From CAIRTT01 sp046075665 (GTDB taxonomy: Bacteria; Armatimonadota; Armatimonadia; Armatimonadales; Armatimonadaceae): a DNA stretch of 10,612 nucleotides. Shown here in pieces: positions 7,075 through 10,612 of the stretch (within the stretch, counting starts at the first letter, position 1; every line of letters begins with the position of its first letter). Both the position numbers and the translations under genes were made by a program. Below the pieces are notes generated by a model. The model ran no database searches. It was not told where the DNA came from and saw nothing but the letters and a program-made list of their open reading frames with translations. The stretch lies in assembly GCA_046075665.1 (NCBI GenBank), contig JBJTQN010000145.1:1-10612 (forward strand). The letters run 5' to 3'.

Positions 7075-10000
7075 CTAAGGCGTTATGGTCACGACCACAG
7101 CCTTGGACACGACACCGGTTGTGGCTGTCAGCGTCACCGTTACAGAAGTCGTGACAGCACTCGTCGGAATCGAAAAGCCTATTGTTTTCGTGCCTTCGGG
7201 GACGACGACGCTTAGCGGCGGCGAGACGCTTAAATCTGAGCTCGATAACATCACGACGACCCCGCCGACAGGTGCTGTACCCGAAATGTTAACGCGCCCT
7301 GAGAGCGTTTTACCCCCTTGCAGCGTTGAGCTGGATGTCACAAATGCAGTCACGACAGGTGCTAGTATGCGTGCGGTGCCGACCTTGCTGACGGCTCCCG
7401 TCGTCGCCGTGATACTTACATTTGTATCCGAGGCCACAGGGACCGTCGTCACTGGGAACGACACGCTTGTCGCACCAGCCGGCACCACAACGGATACCGG
7501 AACACCGGCGATACCCGGCAGTGCACTGACGAGACTGACACTTGTACCGCCATCCGGTGCCTGACCAGTCAACGTCACCTTCCCCGTCATCGGAGCACCG
7601 CCAGCCGCACTCACCGGGCTAAACGTCACAGCAAGCATCGCGGCCGGTTTTACCGTCATCGTGAATGTCTTAAATGCTCCATTGAGGCTTGCTTTCCACG
7701 GAACCACCGTATCCACCGCAACAACAGGAAGCGTAGCAGAAAATGTTTTCGTGTCAGAGCCGGCATCCAACGTCACGGTTGCAGGGGCGGTGACTCCGGG
7801 ATGCCCTACCGTGATGCTGACAATACATCCACCAGCAGGAGCTTTTCCAGTAAGCTTAATGGTCCCCGTCACGGTGCTTCCGCCAACCGGTGAGCTGCTT
7901 GGAAAGCTTATGGTTGAAACGCGCGGAGCAAGTACCTTTAGCGTACCGGTCACCGAGAGGCTTCCGGTCGTGCCCGTCACAACTACATTTGTGTCAACAG
8001 CGGTCACAGTAGTCGTAGCAGAGAAGATCACGGTTGTTGCATTGGCCGGCACAGTAACAGCTGCGGGAACACTGACAAGCGGGTTTGCGCTCATCAATGT
8101 CACCACCGTCCCACCTGCCGGAGCCGGAGACTGCAACGTCACCATCCCGGGTGTGGTCAAGCCGCCCGCTACACTTGCTGGCGTAAACGTCACCGTGCGT
8201 ATCACCGGTGCCGCAATCACAAGCGTGCCGGACTTGGTTACTCCATTAAGTGTTGCACGGATAGCAGCGCTGACATTTGCCTCAACCGCCTTCGTGGTTA
8301 CCGTCACCGCAGCCTTTACCAAACCAGCAGGAATGGTCACATTCGCCGGGACAGTGGCATCCGGGATCGATGAGCTTAGGTCGACAACAACGCCCCCTGC
8401 TGGCGCCGGGGCCTCGATGGTGATGGTTGCAGTGGATGTCCTGCCACCGGCAACCGATGTCGGCGAGAGGGTTAAAGAAACCGGTGCGGGCCCACGCACG
8501 GTCAGCGATGTCGTAACCGTAACGCCATTATTAGTCGCGCTCACCGTTGCGACCGCAGTGGATTGGATAAGTGTCGTCGATACGCTAAACGTTGCTGTCG
8601 CTGCCCCGGCAGCAACCGTCACGCTTGCCGGAACCGATGCCGCAGCCAGATTGGATGACAACGTAACGACACGGCCACCCGCCGGTGCAGGTCCGGACAG
8701 GGTCACAGTGCCTGTTGCTGATGCGCCGCCAAGAACCGATGTCGGGGAGACCGAGACAGCAGATGCGACAGGTGCGACGACAGATATGGTCACCGACTTG
8801 CTCACCGTGCCAAGCGTCGCCGTGATGGCGACATCTGTATCGGATGCAACGGCGGATGTCACCGCATCAACACTCACACTCGTTGCTCCCGCAGGAACGA
8901 TAGCCTGCGGGGGAAGACTGACGATTGCAGTATTTGCACTCGATAGCATCACCGTCGTTCCGCCTGTCGGCGCTGCGCCATCAAGCTGAACACGGACCGA
9001 AACCGTAGCACCTCCGGTGAGAACTGTCTTTGCTGGCACCAAGGATGTGAGCGTTGCTGCTTTGACCACTACAGCCGCTGTCTTTGAGACAGCACCAAGG
9101 GTTGCGGTTGCCGTCACACTTATGTCCGTAGCGACAACACCCGTGGTGATCAGCGTGTCACCGGATGTTGCACCAGCGGCAATAGTGATGCTTGCTGGAA
9201 CTGGAAGTGCTGTTGTATCCGTTGATGAAAGCGTAACCGTTGTCCCGCCCGTCGGGGCAACCGAGCCAAGATTGGCCGTCAAACGGACTTGCTTGCCTCC
9301 GGTAACATTGGCTGCACTCGCTACAAGCGTAGAGAGTGCCGGCGGGTTCACGGTCAGCGTTGCGGTCTTACTGGATGCTCCAAGGGTTGCGGTGATAACC
9401 GGAGAGGCGACGCTTGCGACAGCAGTCGTGGAGACAGTGAACGTCGCCGAAGACGCACCTTGGGCAACCGTCACAGATGAAGGCACGGTTGCTGCCGGAT
9501 TGTTTGATGCAAGAGCAACGACGCTGCCTCCAGCCGGCGCGGGCCCCGTCAGCGTCACGGTACCGGTGGATGTCGCACCTCCGGCAACCGATGTAGGATT
9601 CAGTGTCACATTGCTGACCGCAAGCGTCGTGCTAAGGCGGAAGCTGTCGATGTGGGTTCGCCACTGATTGTTTGATGCAACAGTCATCCCGACAACCCAG
9701 AAAAGGCCATCATCGGATGGATCTGCATCGATGCCGAAGTAGTCTCCCCAGCGGTAGAGCGAGTAGTTATTACCCGCACTTGTCGCAAGCGTGGATGGCG
9801 TTCCAACCGTTCCGGCGGAATCGGCAGGTACGCGGCCAGCCACCATCACCGAACCGGCATTTGTGGAGCTCAAATGGCTGAACGTCAAACCGATTTCGCC
9901 CGCTGCGTTACGCGTTACGATTCCGTAGGTGTAGTCGCGTGTTGAGTCTGCAATATTGCCGGTCTGCGTTACCGTCGGGTTTGTCCCGGATGTTGGCCAG

Positions 10001-10612
10001 CCATTTGTCGCGATGTCATACCACCTCACAGCGACGCGGCTGTTGATGCCGACGGCATGAGATGTAACAAGTTGCCCACCCCGCCAGACGGCGCCGAAGA
10101 GGCGTCCATCGCCGCCATCGACGGTTTGCCCACTTGTACTTGCCGCAGTCGCTGGAGGGTCCGTCCATGCAGCTACTGACTGCAGGCGAGTAACCATCGT
10201 TGGGGTCGTGGTGATGTTTCGAATAGCAACCATTTTGTGATTGTTGTTATTGAAGGAACCAATCCCGTACAACACAGAGGTTGTTTCGCCAAGCATTTCG
10301 GCATATTGGATTGTAATGATCTGGTTGTCCTGAAAGGTCGTGGTGTTTGCCGTTCCACCGGTCAAGACGGAAGCACTTGGCAGGACAATGCTGGATGTCG
10401 TCCGCCACGCATTATCTGCAAAGCCAAACATATTGCCGCTGATGACATAGCCATCCTGGTTGTAGCCAAACCCGGGGTAATCCAACCAACAGTCCACACC
10501 ACCAACCGTCAGCTTCCCCTCGAGACGGTACCGATACCAGGTTCCATTTGGGTCACCATCATCAGAGATAGCAACCAGCACTTTGCTGATTTGCGGCGAT
10601 GTACTCTTCTCC
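7075..10612 (-). CDS. Large exported protein: beta-propeller-like region plus nine Ig-like repeats (N-terminus off the window)
   Basis: The frame is open to the window edge, so the true start and any signal peptide lie outside. A GTG at 10581 is internal: the codons before it (…STSPQISK) continue the same domain. About 1178 residues are visible. The first ~330 (10612-9620) contain SKVLVAISDDGDPNGTW, GYNQDGYVISGNMFG and RWGDYFGIDADPSDDGLFW. These resemble modules in secreted bacterial beta-propeller or sialidase-like proteins. The remainder is nine tandem ~90-residue beta-sandwich repeats rich in Thr, Val, Ser and Ala. The protein stops right after the ninth repeat (…VVVTITP), with no LPXTG, PEP-CTERM or other sorting signal that I can see. 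A surface or extracellular role in adhesion or polymer binding is inferred. Only two Cys occur in the visible part, consistent with export. Downstream lies the small membrane gene. Confidence 0.85.
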   Translation of the reverse strand, partial: EKSTSPQISKVLVAISDDGDPNGTWYRYRLEGKLTVGGVDCWLDYPGFGYNQDGYVISGNMFGFADNAWRTTSSIVLPSASVLTGGTANTTTFQDNQIITIQYAEMLGETTSVLYGIGSFNNNNHKMVAIRNITTTPTMVTRLQSVAAWTDPPATAASTSGQTVDGGDGRLFGAVWRGGQLVTSHAVGINSRVAVRWYDIATNGWPTSGTNPTVTQTGNIADSTRDYTYGIVTRNAAGEIGLTFSHLSSTNAGSVMVAGRVPADSAGTVGTPSTLATSAGNNYSLYRWGDYFGIDADPSDDGLFWVVGMTVASNNQWRTHIDSFRLSTTLAVSNVTLNPTSVAGGATSTGTVTLTGPAPAGGSVVALASNNPAATVPSSVTVAQGASSATFTVSTTAVASVASPVITATLGASSKTATLTVNPPALSTLVASAANVTGGKQVRLTANLGSVAPTGGTTVTLSSTDTTALPVPASITIAAGATSGDTLITTGVVATDISVTATATLGAVSKTAAVVVKAATLTSLVPAKTVLTGGATVSVRVQLDGAAPTGGTTVMLSSANTAIVSLPPQAIVPAGATSVSVDAVTSAVASDTDVAITATLGTVSKSVTISVVAPVASAVSVSPTSVLGGASATGTVTLSGPAPAGGRVVTLSSNLAAASVPASVTVAAGAATATFSVSTTLIQSTAVATVSATNNGVTVTTSLTVRGPAPVSLTLSPTSVAGGRTSTATITIEAPAPAGGVVVDLSSSIPDATVPANVTIPAGLVKAAVTVTTKAVEANVSAAIRATLNGVTKSGTLVIAAPVIRTVTFTPASVAGGLTTPGMVTLQSPAPAGGTVVTLMSANPLVSVPAAVTVPANATTVIFSATTTVTAVDTNVVVTGTTGSLSVTGTLKVLAPRVSTISFPSSSPVGGSTVTGTIKLTGKAPAGGCIVSITVGHPGVTAPATVTLDAGSDTKTFSATLPVVAVDTVVPWKASLNGAFKTFTMTVKPAAMLAVTFSPVSAAGGAPMTGKVTLTGQAPDGGTSVSLVSALPGIAGVPVSVVVPAGATSVSFPVTTVPVASDTNVSITATTGAVSKVGTARILAPVVTAFVTSSSTLQGGKTLSGRVNISGTAPVGGVVVMLSSSDLSVSPPLSVVVPEGTKTIGFSIPTSAVTTSVTVTLTATTGVVSKAVVVTITP
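7078..9615 (-). repeat. Nine tandem ~275-bp Ig-like domain repeats
   Basis: Approximate repeat units on the minus strand are 9615-9349, 9336-9061, 9054-8779, 8766-8494, 8481-8212, 8205-7930, 7920-7648, 7638-7363 and 7353-7078. Each encodes a similar order of motifs: a V-x-x-PxSVxGG opening, a TGTVTLxGPAPAGG strand-turn, a VVxLSS strand, a VPASVTVPAGATS segment, an FxVxTxxV strand and a closing ITATLGxVSKTxTLxV. Repeats 1, 4, 5 and 6 are closest to the consensus. Repeats 2 and 3 share PTGGTTV in place of PAGG. Repeat 7 is the most divergent and has a Cys after its GG. Divergence suggests old internal duplication rather than recent expansion. Confidence 0.9.

Noticed and set aside
7661..8989. 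Long plus-strand open frame (442 codons) opposite the Ig repeats, with similar ones at 9017-9667 and 7085-7564
   Set aside because: They lie exactly antisense to the repeat array. The Thr/Val/Ala-rich coding strand rarely has the codons that give antisense stops, and the translations are periodic low-complexity mirrors of the repeats. No ribosome binding site or family is recognisable.

Overview
All supported genes lie on the minus strand, so transcription runs from high to low coordinates. Base composition is moderately GC-rich, with short gaps and good Shine-Dalgarno sequences before several starts. The combination of a large secreted protein made of tandem ~90-residue Ig-like repeats (consensus around 'PTSVAGG...TGPAPAGG'), a DUF3417-type alpha-glucan phosphorylase, a BtpA/SgcQ-family protein and an APC-type permease with a His-rich N-terminus is what I would expect from an environmental, non-Proteobacterial bacterium. 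Armatimonadota (Fimbriimonas-like) is my best guess, but this is impression rather than proof. There is no rRNA, tRNA, CRISPR, transposase, integrase or phage gene.

Right part (10612 to 7075): the C-terminal ~1178 residues of a very large exported protein. A globular, probably beta-propeller-like part is followed by nine Ig-like repeats, and the protein ends inside the last repeat without a recognisable anchor. Next (6977-6762) comes a 71-residue two-helix membrane protein of unknown function with a good ribosome binding site. It is closed by a clear rho-independent terminator at 6729-6704, which separates this part from the metabolic genes.

Left part (6598 to 1): glgP (glycogen/alpha-glucan phosphorylase), gpsA (glycerol-3-phosphate dehydrogenase), a Gfo/Idh/MocA-family oxidoreductase, a BtpA/SgcQ-family TIM-barrel protein, and an APC-superfamily permease cut by the window edge. 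glgP and gpsA are 9 nt apart, and the gpsA ribosome binding site overlaps the glgP stop. The BtpA gene and the permease overlap by 4 nt (ATGA). The gaps before the oxidoreductase (102 nt) and before the BtpA gene (134 nt) are wider. The first holds nested inverted repeats and the second holds a 45-codon open frame whose stop overlaps the BtpA GTG start. GlgP yields glucose-1-phosphate from storage glucan and GpsA makes glycerol-3-phosphate for phospholipids. The oxidoreductase, BtpA protein and permease could form a small uptake and catabolic set for an unidentified sugar, polyol or amino-acid-like compound, but the substrate cannot be read from the sequence.

Nothing here is a clear new defence, mobile or RNA system. 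The points most worth a second look are the overlooked open frame between the oxidoreductase and BtpA genes, the unusual abundance of the word CATCCG/CGGATG on both strands, the structured leader before the oxidoreductase, and the Ig-repeat protein. No gene-free stretch exceeds 300 bases. The longest is 6599-6761, which contains the terminator and no convincing promoter.
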